DNA from: Schistocephalus solidus
Lineage: Eukaryota > Platyhelminthes > Cestoda > Diphyllobothriidea > Diphyllobothriidae
DNA: 64,000 nucleotides
NCBI GenBank assembly: GCA_017591395.1
Contig: WEDG01002838.1
Coordinates: 1 to 64,000, forward strand
Reading direction: 5' to 3'
Shown here: piece after piece, positions 22,452 through 32,026 of the stretch
Layout of the letters: each line of letters begins with the position of its first letter
Position numbering within the stretch: the stretch's first letter is position 1
Made by a program: the position numbers and the translations under genes
The notes under the pieces: generated by a model
Told to the model about the DNA's origin: nothing
Databases searched by the model: none
The model's input: the letters and a program-made list of their open reading frames with translations, nothing else

Positions 22452-25400
22452 CGCCTGGTAGGCGGGATGTAAGTCTATAGCTCGGTTGAGTGTGCCAGTC
22501 GAGGACCATCTCTCGAGCACCAATCTGGCCCCTACGCCCCATCATCTCCTTACGTGGCTACCCAACCTTTGGGCTGTCAAATTGGTTGTATTAGCGACTT
22601 TGTTTCCTAACCAAGGATTCGAAGAGGACAGTGAAGTCAGCTGAGGAGTTCTTAACGCGCATCAAACATCTTGAAGCAGAGGCAGACGAGGTGATGGTGT
22701 ACTTTTACGTGATCTCGTTATTTACCTCTATCCCACCCGCATTGTCTATCGAAACTATCGACGGCTGTCTCCAGGAAAAATATAACGAGATCGACCAAAA
22801 ACTCAAGCAAGTGCATATCATCGAACTCTTATAGAACTGTCTTAAGACATTCTTCACATTCAACGGCCAGATCTACGATCAAAAGAAGGGGACGCAGATG
22901 GGCTCGCCTCTGTTTGGACTAATTGCCGAAGCAGTTTTGCAGAGGCTTGAACAGCTGGTCTTCAGCTTGTACCCACCGAAGTTCTGGGCCAGATACGTCG
23001 ACGACACGTTCGTTATAATCAAGAGGAAATACTTGCAGGCTTTCAGGGCATTGTTGAATTCAATCTTTTCCGACATCCAGTTTACCATGGAGGAAGAATT
23101 CAACAATCAGTTCCCTTCCTTGACGTCCAAGTTACAAAGCTGGCAAACGGGAAGATAAGGACAACGGTTACCGTAAGGCAACCAACACTAGGCACATCCT
23201 CCATTTCCGACGCAACCACCCTGTTGGCCAAAAACGCAGTTGTGTCAGAACCCTCTTCCGATGAGTCCAAACACACTGCAGCAACGACAGAGGGAAGGAT
23301 GAGATGGAGTACTTACATGCCCTTTTTACAGCCAACGGTTATCCAAAGTCCTTTCATCCGCAAATGCCTCAGGAAGCCACAGTTTGAGCGGTCGAATGAA
23401 GAGAAGCCAAAGTTTTGGCTCACAATCCTTTGTGTGAAGAACGTTTCAGAGGCGACTGCAAGAATCCTAAAACCTTTTGGGATTGGCGTGGCTCATAAAC
23501 CAGAATGCACTATCAGAGAGCAAGTCATGAAGCTCAAAGACCCGCTACCAGTGACAGAACAATCAGCAGTGGTCTACAGCATACCATGCCAAAATTGTGA
23601 TGCAAGGTATGTTGGTAAAACGGGCAAGCGCCTGGGTACAAGGTTGCATGAACACCAACTTGCAATCAACCGCAAAGACAAGTTGTCTTTGGTCTATGGT
23701 CAAGCACAACAGCTGAACCATGATTTCGCCTTTGAGAAAACAAGGGTGATTGGCCGAGCCAATGAGAAGATGGCCAGGTTGGTGCTCGAGAGCTGGTCCT
23801 CGACTGGCACACTCAACCGAGCTATAGACTTACATCACGCCTACCAAGCGCTTCGTACACGGCTGGATCAGTTCGGCCAGGGCCAATAAGGAAAAACGAA
23901 CACACGGAACCGAGAGCCCAGGCTCAAGGAAAAGCGGGGTGGCGGCCGAAGGTCACATGACCAAAGTCAAACACTGCCTCACTAATGCACCCGTAAAACG
24001 GATAACAACTGACGACAGCAGCAACGACTGATCACTCCACTGATTGACGTGGTTAAGGCCAACAGACACGCTGTCTTGCCTAAATCTACGACGGCTCTAA
24101 AGGGGACAGAGGTCACGCGAGCCCGCCGGCGTTTAACCTTCGGGAGGTAGAAGGCAGTCTGCAGCGAACGGGCAGGTCAAAGTTCACGCGTCCACCATGG
24201 ATATAATACGAGGCACGCGGCAAGACAAACTAACTCAAGACCACCAGGAGCAGCAAGCACTTTACTCTGATGATGGAAGCGAGAAGGTTTTCGAAACGTC
24301 AATACAAATACAATTTGGTCCATTAACTCGCCCCCTCTTCTTCTTTGTCTTCTTCAGAAGATGATGAACGCGATAAGATAACGGGACCTCGAATCTTTAC
24401 GCATATATATATATATATTGAAATACGGGCATCGCAAGAAGTATAATTCGAAGTAAGGAAATTCTTTGGGAAACAATGAGTAACTTTATTATGTAAATTT
24501 TCGACGCTGGTTCCCCAGGTCGTCGTCAGACTTGTGGTAAAGTGCAAAAAACAGTTAACATTTAAAACATGTCGGAAAATCGATATTTCTGATTCAGTTC
24601 TGCCAATAGCTGTCATTGTTGATGAACATCTCAATATGATTGGCTACCGCCTTTTCCACTTGTCTTTGAGATTATTGTACACGGCATCCAATTCGATGTG
24701 CCGATTAATGCACGAGTCATCAGAATGAATGGCCTCTAAGAATTCCCGGCCTCTCTTCGATGGGCAGAAGCCAACAATACGCGTTTTATCCCATGCAAAT
24801 TTGTGCCCAGTTTCTAGTGTATGCACGGCATCTTGAAACAGGTGGTCTCGTCTCTTGACAGCCAACTGATGTTCGTGTAGGCGTGTAGAGACTGATTTTC
24901 CTGTTTGGCCGCAATAAACAACATTACAACTGTTACATTGGATTTTTTAAACGGCTTCTTTTTTATCTAAATAGCCAACCCTATCCTTAGGGTGTACAAG
25001 CTGGTTTCTAATTGTAGTTGTGGGTTTGTGTGCCACGTGTATTTGGTGCTTCCGCAGGTGTCTTTCGACGAGTTCAGACACGTTCTTAATGTATGGAAGT
25101 GTTCGCCAGTTTTTTATTGTGGGCGCATGATCGGAACAATCTAGTTCCTTATCTTTTTTCTTTTTCTTTTAATTCTTGATGTCTCATGCATCTACGTACA
25201 AAATCTCGAGGGTAACCGTTGCTGGAAAACAGGTTGAATAGATAAGTGAGTTCAATTTGATAAAGTTCATTGGTAGAACAGTGGGTTTTTGCTCGGTTGA
25301 TGAGTGTGTTGACCACGCTTCGTTTGTGGACGACAGGGTGGTTGCTCTCATAATGTAGGATAACATCCGCATTAGCCTCTTTGCGGTAAACTGATGTTTA

Positions 25401-26472
25401 AAAGGTCCCGTCAGTCTTTCGCTGTACGAGGACATCAAGAAAAGGTAATTGGTTGTCAATTTCTTTTTCGAGCGTAAAGGTTATTCCAGGTATCGTCGAA
25501 TTAATAATATTGTGTAGTGTTTCCAGTCGGTCCCTTTTAACGATGACAAACGTGTCATCAACGTAGCGTACCTATAACTTGGGGTTAACCAGTGGTAGGG
25601 CAGTAGCTTCTAATTTTGCATTGTTACTTCCGCTAGGAAGCCAGAGATGGGTGAGCCCAAATTGAACTCACTTATCTATTCAACCTGTTTTCCAGCAACG
25701 GTTACCCTAGAGATTTTGTACGTAGATGCATGAGACATCAAGAATTAAAAGAAAAAGAAAAAGATAAGGAACTAGATTGTTCAAATCATGCGCCCACGAT
25801 GAAAAACTGGCGAACACTTCCATACATTAAGAACGTGTCTGAACTCGTCGAAAGACACCTGCGGAAGCACCAAATTTACGTGGCAAACAAACCCACAACT
25901 ACAATTAGAAACCAGCTTGTACACCCTAAGGATAGGGTTGGCTATTTAGATAAAAAAGAAGCCGTTTACAAAATCCAATGTAACAGTTGTAATGTTGTTT
26001 ATTGCGGCCAAACAGGAAAATCAGTCTCTACACGCCTACACGAACATCAGTTGGCTGTCAAGAGACGAGACCACCTGTCTCAAGTTGCCGTGCATACACT
26101 AGAAACTGGGCACAAATTTTCATGGGATAAAACGCGTATTGTTGGCTTCTGCCCATCGAAGAGAGGCCGGAAATTCTTAGAGGCCATTCATTCTGATGAC
26201 TCGTGCATTAATCGGCACATCGAATTGGATGCCGTGTACAATAATCTCAAAGACAAGTGGAAAAGGCGGTAGCCAATCATATTGAGATGTTCATCAACAA
26301 TGACAGCTATTGGCAGGACTGATTCAGCAATATCGATTTTTCCGACATGTTTTTAAATTTTTAACTGTTTTTTTGCACATTTACCACAAGTCTGACGACG
26401 ACCTGGGGAACCAGCGTCGAAAATTTACATAATAAAGTTACTCATTGTTTCCCAAAGAACTTCTTTACTTCG

Positions 26473-26546
<74 letters not shown>

Positions 26547-29500
26547 AGTGTGGGGCTCACCGATCTGCTTAAGGAACATGCATGTTCCGTTGTGCCCTGG
26601 AGCTCAGACTAGAGCCCTCGCAGGCGGTCGCATAGCGACGTGTAGCATATGATGGAATGGAACCGACAAAGACAAGGGAGACCGGAATGGCTATTTCTGG
26701 CTTATTAGCCGTCATCAGCCAGTCATACCCAATCCCAAGTGTGGCACACCTGGGATTCGAACCCGCGACCTTTGGTATTTGAGTCGAACGCTCTACCATT
26801 GAGCCACGGGCTCGTTGTTTTGTCGGTTGTGATCGGGAATATGATGATAGTGTGGGGCTCACCGATCTGCTTAAGGAATATGCATGTTCCAACTGACGGG
26901 ATAACTCGGACCGCGTGGTCAGCCCAATGTGTGTTTTGTGCGGAGTGGCTGACTGGCGGACTGAGAGTCAGGCTGCGATGGCTCCTTCCTAACGTGACCT
27001 CTGGCTATCTCACACATGTGAGATGTAAGCCGTTCAACCCCCTGTTGTGTGAAATCCTGGTGCTTGTGTTTGGGGGGCCAGGTCATGTACGTAGTACACG
27101 TAGACGAGGTCACCAGCAGCTGCGCCTGCTTCCGCATCAGACAACTGACCGGCTCGGACAGTGGTCTGATTGTGGGGAGTGGGGAGAGTGAGGTCGAGAG
27201 CTCAGCGTATTTTCCTCACTATCAACAATCTGACGCGCTTGAAACTGTCACGGTGCGCTAAAAGCCGTGGCTTGGAAGGTTGCCAATTGACGGGATAACT
27301 TGGACCGCTTGGTCAGCCCAATGTGTGTTTTGTGTGGAGTGACTGACCGGCGGACTGAGAGTCGGGTTGCAATGGCTCCTTCTTAATGTGGCCTTTATGG
27401 CACTCCCACTCCGTAGGATCCGAGCTAGGTGTGGTGGCACGCCCAGGGGCGGCTCCGGCCGCGCCAGCCACCTGCGCATTCTCCCATCTCCAGTCTTCTT
27501 GACTCTGTCTTGACACTGGGCTCAGGTGGGGGAGGAGGAGAGAGTGCTGTAGCTGCAGCACAAGGTTACTATCACTTAAAACTAATTTACGCGCAAGTCA
27601 CCGTCCCTGCACCACCTGGTGTGGAGCATACGGTGGACCTCGTCGAAATCGACGGTCGAACTGCCGTAGACATATAAGCGCGGGTCGTGCGCCAATGTGT
27701 CGCATGTATTGGTTCAAGGCCTCTACAGCGTGCACCGCGGTGGTGGCGCTCTTTCACAACAGCAAGGACAAGCTAAATAACACTTCCTGGCGTTCGCAGA
27801 TCGAGTCATTCGCAGCCAGACAATTAGGCCCGCCGAGGCGACAGTGAGCGCAAGAGGCAGTTGGTAACGAACACGCGCGACGGCGAGAGAGACAGAGCTA
27901 CGTGTTGCACTTTGTGATCGGCACGCGAGGACATAGGTTTGAGGCAGCACTCGGCCAAGACCCGTGTAAAAACAGACTCATCAGCAGAGATTAAAACAGG
28001 ACGGGGTGACTGACAGAGTTTTCGCTACCGCGTATACATCAAAACATCCAAATGATTTCAGTTTTCAACAGCAGAAAAGTTTACTCCTGTCAAGAAATCC
28101 GATCTGCAGTCCTTAGGCAGCGTTGGAAAACGACCACCAGTAAACTTCCAACACGGATGTATATTACTAGGACTAACAGGCATTTAGCCGAGTAAGTTAG
28201 CTCAAATATGGACAACACAAGGCCTAATAAATTACACATAACTATTTTCATCTAAAATTAATAAACAACCCTGGAGTCAAAACCTTCTCGACAAGACCCT
28301 CCGTAGGCCGAAAAACAGTACTGCCAAAGACAAGGGCGACTGGTATGGTTATTTCTGGCTCATTAGCCGTCATCAACCAGCTATATCCAACTCTGATGAT
28401 CGAAAAAGCGACCTGTTGGTAGAAGCCCAACGCTTTAATCATTGAGTTACGGGCTCATTGTCATACCAGTTTCGATATGGGATATTAACACTGGTCATTC
28501 ACTGATCGGTTAGGAGACTAACTCGACCCGTTCTGGCTTGAGTGCTCATTCTCAAGCGCCGTCAGCAGCCGCACCACGGCTAGTATTCGAGGCAGACGAA
28601 CTTTGCAGACTTTTCTTCGCCAGCAGTATCAGACTACCAATCAACTACAACTAAGACAAAGGGAGTCTTCCTTTTGGGAGGTATCCACGCTACGCATTCA
28701 TCCAGCTGCGGCGAAGTTTTGAATCCGAGCGACAGTGCACTGCATATTTAGACATGTTTCAGTACACGTGACGCGATTGGGTCGAGGCATACCCGAGCAA
28801 AGCAGACGAGTGCTCTAAGTCGACACGAACTACAGGTGCGCACACCGGCAAATGCTAATCGCGGCGCAGCACCTAGGACGTGTGCCTCAGTTAGCCAATC
28901 AGCGCCCTACATACATATTCGCGAAAGCTTCTTGGTTAGGTGTTCGCACATGACGCCAACCACTAAGAAGGCAAAACATTTTAAACTTGGACCGCGGCTA
29001 TGCATACGACGTCCAGGAGGGCAGTGAAACAGCAGTGGAATGAGGCGGCATTCTTTTCGGTGAGAGAGGGAGAGAGGGTGGAGAGAGCGAGAGACAACCT
29101 ATCGAAGCTCTGACCGACAACTGCTTATTCGTCCGCTAACGGATCCTGGGAGCAACTTTTCCTTTCGAGAAGGGCAACCCAAATGTGCACCTTCGCTGTT
29201 GCTTGAAGACTGTAAAACATCTAGATGGGTAGAATAACGGCCATATGGTGGAGATGAGGCCTCGCCGATGCGATTGCGGAGGGGAACACGCGTACTTCAT
29301 TCGACTCGAGGACCAGCTGGGCTTAGGCCCAAATCTCTTATCTTCCCAACCGGCAAATACGTCAGAAAATGGTTGTTCCAAGCTTGCCATCGTTGGCATT
29401 CTTTCCAAGGTAATAAAGGAAAAGCATTTCGTTGGCGTAGTTTTGGGAAAGTTGCTAGACAATGGGGCGAAAGTAAACTGTGCAGCAAAAATAAAAAATT

Positions 29501-32026
29501 CAGATCCCTCGACTACTAGGTTGTCATGAAACTTTAAGGATTCATTTGGTTGTTTTATGCGGAATCACGACGATGGATTCGAGCTACAGTGGCCCTACTC
29601 TCCCTTCCTTCTGGCACACCAGTAGGAAGATCCAGTCAGGGTAAATGGCAGTAAGCTTACGCGAAGTGACTTGCGTTTTGTGAAGCCAAAGTCAGGCCTG
29701 CGATGGATTCGCAATTGATTAACCAGGCCGATGCGTGATGTGCATGTGCGGTGAGAATGAGGACAAGATAGGTCGGGAGGTGCTGAGTCTGGTGCGATCT
29801 GCTTCTTGTACTGGTAGTCGAGCTCATGGGAGGAATATGGGAAGTGTTGATGGGTGCGCAAGATGTGCTGACATCGGGGTGAATTCCGCTTTCGTGGATG
29901 CCCATTGGACCGAGCAAGCCCATACGATGAGTGAATGCTGAGGACAGTGAGGGCATTGGAGGCGGCGGTCTCTGCTGTGAGTTAGTGTTCCAGGCACTGG
30001 TTCACCAGTCTATGTACGATGGATTCGCAAGTGACCGACCAGGCTGATGAGTGATGTGAATGTGCGGTCGCAATGAGGACAGTTTATGAGAGAGTCACCA
30101 TCGCTGATGGTGGTGATGGCGGCGGCAGTGGTAGTGTTGGTGGTGGGGGTAACAGGTGATGAGTATTGGGATGTGGTCTCTATGATGGTGGGAGTAATGG
30201 GACTGATGCTAGGCGTGAGGGAATGGGATTCCGAAGGAGCGTTGGCAGAATTAGACGTAGAAGTTGGAAGTGTCCGATTGTTGGTGCATTGCGTCCGAAG
30301 ATGTCCGACCAAACCAATTCGTGCACGGAAGGTGCGTTGGAAGGGTCTGGGCGTTGGCGGTGTTGGCCCGGGGTGCTGGTAACTTTCATGCCGCTCTTTT
30401 GGTCTTGGCGGCGGCGATCCTGTTGGATTCGTAGATTTCTGCTACTGTCTTCACTATCCTCCTCCACACCGGTCAGTGAGGTCACCGGGTTGATCTGCAG
30501 TTGCTTCAGGGAGGTCCTCAGAGTATCCTTGTAGCGTCGTACTTGACCCCCTTGTCGACGAGAACCCGTGGCGACATCTCCATAGAAGAGTCGTTTGGGC
30601 AGTCGTTGGTCGTCCATCCTCGCAAGGTGACCGCTCCAGTGCAGTTGCAGTTGTTTCAGCTGAGCGTAAATGCTGAGAAGGCCTGTTCGTCCACGTGTCC
30701 GCTCCATACAGCAGCGTCGGCAATATGACAGCTTTGCACATCTTGAGTTTGACTCCAGACCACGTCCTGCATGCGTCCAAAGGCTTGGTTAGCTTTGACG
30801 ATCAGATGGGCGATCTCATCGTCGACTTTGGTGCTGCGGGAGAGATTTCTGCCCATGTACGTGAAGGTATCCGCAGATTTCAGTTGGGCGCCATTGACAT
30901 TGATGTGAGCTGCGGTGTATATGGTATTGGGCGGCAGGACTTACCACCGTTAGAACACGCCCTGGCCTAACTAGAAACTTTGTCTGAGCAGGGAAATCAG
31001 TCACGTGGGGAAGATGCGGGCGACCATCACTTCCAAGCACAGGCGGCCAAATTACCGAGGGATGATGAAATTGCGGTTATCAACGACTCGGACGTACATC
31101 GAGTCAATCGTTACCCATGGCGCAGTAGTATTTTCAGGCATGACCAGGCACTGGTCTGGCATATCATAAATGCCTATAAACATGTCACAATTTAAATCGA
31201 TCTTAATGCGCGCCAAACATTGCACGCCACCAAATATGGCTTCATTCGAGGCTTGGCACAATTCTGAAACAGCAAATTGGTGTGTTTGAGGTGGGAATGA
31301 AGACAACTGCCTTTGAGTCCAGGAAACAAAAGTCGTCTAACACAACATCCTTCCGATTACCCATAACTTAACTGGGTTTTTGGAAGCCCGCAGAACTATG
31401 GCCGGTAAGCTCTGTGTGCATTTGCGAATTTCACAGAAAGGACCGACTGCATGCATACCAATGGCAACTTTGACACATGCCCCATACCAGAATGTCTGAA
31501 GGTAACAGAGGGCGAAAAAACATGATGATAGAATAGGGCAGATGGAGGCATATAGATGGAATGATAGGCAAGGGGGGACAGAGACTGAGACAATACCTGG
31601 GAGATGAGGCCCTCCAGAGTAGTGCGGTATTTGGCAGTATCCTTGGTGGCCGTAAAGAGGCGATCGCGCGCCTCAGCAAGCAACTTTTCAATGAACTGTT
31701 CCCTGTTCTGCAACACCTGAAGACGAGCCTGGTGCATTAGGTTGGAGTCCTGGCTGAAAGGCAGTATAGTGTCAGGTGGAAGGAGGAGGAGGAGGAAACC
31801 TACATTTTCTTGGACAGCTCCAGCTGCTTCTCCTTCTTTGCGTAGAAGTCCATTATTTTGAGACGCTGATTTTGGACAAGGCGAGATTTTTCCAGTTGAA
31901 ATTCCTCCTCAGCCTAGGAAAGAAGTACCAGATGTTGGTGGAGGAAGGGCGGTCGCCTACCTTCGCATCGATTTCCTCCACCTTGGTGTTGGCTTCCTGG
32001 TCAATGAAGGCCACCAGCCGTTGGAT
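18394..32026 (-). CDS. ATP6V1E: V-ATPase subunit E gene, incomplete model
   Basis: Exons identified in transcription order: 32026-31961, 31913-31804, 31753-31597 and 18544-18394. They supply about 160 of the usual 226 or so residues. The three N-terminal exons join in phase with each other. The exon or exons for roughly 55 residues between LEGLISQ and CGGVE (normally containing an RCR motif and an LPE motif) must lie in 18545-31596, and I could not find them. The first coding exon with the start codon is also unseen, upstream of 32026. The large intron carries PLEs, S1 repeats, repeat R and an RTE-like LINE. Either the gene is functional with a repeat-filled intron, or the locus has lost its middle exon. 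Confidence 0.75.
18545..21374. other. V-ATPase E intron, no recognised content
   Basis: About 2.8 kb without a supportable gene. Overlapping frames at 19447-20053 and 20475-20821 look repetitive or chance; no domain is recognised. GC content rises around 19900-20700. Confidence 0.4.
21375..21510 (+). pseudogene. Penelope-like element, C-terminal scrap of GIY-YIG domain
   Basis: Encodes [20 protein letters not shown], matching the SINR..xL..AYxxLR helix that ends the endonuclease in the other PLE copies (for example [17 protein letters not shown] at 8222-9085). Only the tail remains, followed by S1. Confidence 0.6.
21545..22256 (+). repeat. S1 tRNA-derived tandem repeat, two to three partial units
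   Basis: Contains a degenerate tRNA-like head near 21600-21670, a body unit at 21815-22005, and a well-preserved head at 22055-22130 (GTGGCTCAATGGTAGA; GGGTTCGAATCCC) with its body up to 22256. A short ATATATATAT run at 21780 interrupts the first unit. Confidence 0.75.
22401..22449. repeat. (AT)n microsatellite
   Basis: About 49 bp of AT dinucleotides between S1 and the PLE-2 copy. Confidence 0.95.
22631..23155 (+). pseudogene. PLE-2 reverse transcriptase region
   Basis: [13 protein letters not shown] (22700-22740) corresponds to the catalytic motif A of PLE RT (usually xFDVxSLFTNIP), but the aspartate is Tyr here. [12 protein letters not shown] (22895-22930) and [11 protein letters not shown] (22990-23025) are the next motifs, with the YVDD pair intact. 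[13 protein letters not shown] follows. An in-frame stop at 22832 and a shift before 22898 interrupt the chain. Confidence 0.8.
23224..23889 (+). pseudogene. PLE-2 linker and GIY-YIG endonuclease
   Basis: Open for 221 codons. The linker [20 protein letters not shown] precedes [20 protein letters not shown], then [39 protein letters not shown] and [18 protein letters not shown]. This gives the PLE-type nuclease layout: CxxC insert, the Y-x-G-x-T-G core, R and EH residues, and the terminal helix. The domain itself looks intact although the RT upstream is broken. In PLEs this domain nicks the target DNA for integration. Confidence 0.85.
24403..24418. repeat. Short (AT)n tract
   Basis: Sixteen bases of AT repeat, 28 bp outside the 3' end of the antisense PLE-1 arm. 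Confidence 0.9.
24446..25660 (-). mobile_element. Penelope-like element PLE-1, minus copy (left arm of inverted pair)
   Basis: Read on the minus strand it has RT remnants (25256-25660, with [12 protein letters not shown] and [18 protein letters not shown] pieces), then the linker, then the GIY-YIG domain (24644-24960; e.g. [20 protein letters not shown]), and a 3' UTR that ends near 24446. Stops and shifts break the frames. Positions 24446-25255 are the inverted copy of 25663-26478. Confidence 0.8.
25663..26478 (+). mobile_element. Penelope-like element PLE-1, plus copy (right arm of inverted pair)
   Basis: Starts inside the end of the RT region ([20 protein letters not shown]), so it lacks the RT core. 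It ends with ctgacgacgacctgggga, the cagcgtcgaaaa motif and a purine-poor tail before (AT)n. Confidence 0.8.
25730..26272 (+). CDS. PLE-1 GIY-YIG endonuclease, intact open frame
   Basis: Open for 180 codons from an internal ATG to a stop. The linker [20 protein letters not shown] leads to [20 protein letters not shown], then [20 protein letters not shown] (CxxC insert and nuclease core), [33 protein letters not shown] and [16 protein letters not shown]. All residues expected of a PLE endonuclease are present, but no RT is attached upstream in this copy: sequence before 25663 belongs to the oppositely oriented copy. Probably not expressed as a working element. Confidence 0.8.
   Translation: MRHQELKEKEKDKELDCSNHAPTMKNWRTLPYIKNVSELVERHLRKHQIYVANKPTTTIRNQLVHPKDRVGYLDKKEAVYKIQCNSCNVVYCGQTGKSVSTRLHEHQLAVKRRDHLSQVAVHTLETGHKFSWDKTRIVGFCPSKRGRKFLEAIHSDDSCINRHIELDAVYNNLKDKWKRR
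26476..26543. repeat. (AT)n microsatellite
   Basis: About 68 bp of AT dinucleotides between the PLE-1 3' end and antisense S1. Confidence 0.95.
26544..26892 (-). repeat. S1 tRNA-derived repeat, antisense copy
   Basis: Reverse complement holds GTGGCTCAATGGTAGAGCG (A box) and GGGTTCGAATCCC (B box). The unit start (gatagtgtggggctcaccga) occurs at 26544 and again at 26844, a period of 300 bp, so a bit more than one tandem unit is present. Confidence 0.75.
26888..27690 (+). repeat. Repeat family R, tandem pair
   Basis: The block tgacgggataactcggaccg...gtcagcccaatgtgtgttttg occurs at 26895 and 27290, about 395 bp apart, followed each time by a tggctgactggcggactgag block. The second unit continues to 27690 (ggcggctccggccgcgcc; acgcgcaagtcacc). 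Other copies: 50100-50430 (+) and 16890-17190 (-). Class unknown; no coding frame is shared between copies. Confidence 0.65.
27691..28314. other. V-ATPase E intron, no recognised feature
   Basis: No gene or matched repeat. Somewhat GC-rich to 27960, AT-rich afterwards. Confidence 0.4.
28315..28500 (-). repeat. Diverged antisense S1 copy
   Basis: Carries ctggctcattagccgtcatc and ttgagttacgggctcattgtc in the same order as antisense S1, but the B box is destroyed. Confidence 0.5.
28520..28660 (+). repeat. Unclassified repeat T, first copy
   Basis: Shares gccgtcagcagccgcaccacg and ggctagta then aggcagacgaa with 33370-33425 (cgccagcagccgcacagcgg, ctagtag, aggcagatgaa). Possibly a SINE, but no A or B box is visible. 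Confidence 0.4.
28661..29594. other. V-ATPase E intron, no recognised feature
   Basis: Includes a GA-rich stretch at 29060-29095. Frames at 29136-29529 overlap in opposite strands and match nothing I know. Confidence 0.4.
29595..31000 (-). pseudogene. RTE-like LINE, C-terminal part with C2H2 fingers
   Basis: Minus-strand pieces in order from about 30940: [20 protein letters not shown] and [20 protein letters not shown] (30656-30930), [18 protein letters not shown] (30454-30780), then [20 protein letters not shown] and [20 protein letters not shown] (30180-30707), and C2H2-like fingers [20 protein letters not shown] (30010-30312) and a decayed [20 protein letters not shown] (29595-29861). This is the post-RT region of an endonuclease-reverse transcriptase LINE that carries terminal zinc fingers. 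The RT catalytic core is absent (5' truncation), and there are several shifts. It lies in the V-ATPase E intron in the same orientation as the gene. Confidence 0.75.
31001..31596. other. V-ATPase E intron next to exon 31597-31753, no assigned exon
   Basis: A minus-strand open frame at 31052-31306 lies where the next exon might be, but its residues and splice phase do not fit subunit E. Left unassigned. Confidence 0.4.
31597..31753 (-). CDS. ATP6V1E: V-ATPase subunit E exon (central helix)
   Basis: Encodes [20 protein letters not shown], then [20 protein letters not shown] and [12 protein letters not shown]. The family has SNLMNQARLKVL..R...I..LL.EA..RL......T..Y..LL.GL, so the identity is secure. 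The acceptor is tttcag at 31754-31755. One base completes the Ile codon split with the upstream exon. The exon ends after a Gln codon at phase 0, with donor gtattg. Confidence 0.9.
31804..31913 (-). CDS. ATP6V1E: V-ATPase subunit E exon (coiled N-terminal helix)
   Basis: Encodes [20 protein letters not shown] then [16 protein letters not shown] and two bases of Ile. It matches the family core AEEEFNIEKGRLVQ..R.KIMEYYEKKEKQ. The acceptor is tcctag and the donor gtaggt. The 50-bp intron to the next exon is typical of the small introns here. This helix pairs with subunit G in the stator. Confidence 0.9.
31961..32026 (-). CDS. ATP6V1E: V-ATPase subunit E exon (near N-terminus)
   Basis: Exactly 22 codons, phase 0 on both sides: [22 protein letters not shown]. 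The family start is M....DVQKQI..M.AFIEQEA.EKA.EIDAK, so only about ten residues, including the start Met, are missing upstream. Acceptor aatgcag, donor gtaggc. Confidence 0.9.

Larger units (their letters stand above)
22470..24330 (+). mobile_element. Penelope-like element PLE-2, near full-length but broken
   Basis: Carries RT motifs followed by the GIY-YIG endonuclease in the order typical of Penelope-like elements, with an upstream GC-rich lead. The end near 24255-24305 (ctgatgatggaagcgaga...gaaacgtc) resembles the end of the PLE-2 fragment at 8220. Stops separate the RT pieces, so the copy cannot make one protein. Confidence 0.8.
24446..26478. repeat. Large inverted repeat formed by two PLE-1 copies
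   Basis: Arms 24446-25255 and 25663-26478 (about 810 bp each) are inverted copies, separated by about 407 bp that belong only to the left copy. The arm tips carry the 3' ends, so the copies are joined head to head. Confidence 0.85.

Noticed and set aside
31052..31306. Middle exon of V-ATPase subunit E
   Set aside because: It lies in the right place and has a weak CLVMPEN similarity to the family LPE motif, but the available donor leaves phase 0 while the C-terminal exon needs phase 2, and no RCR motif is present.
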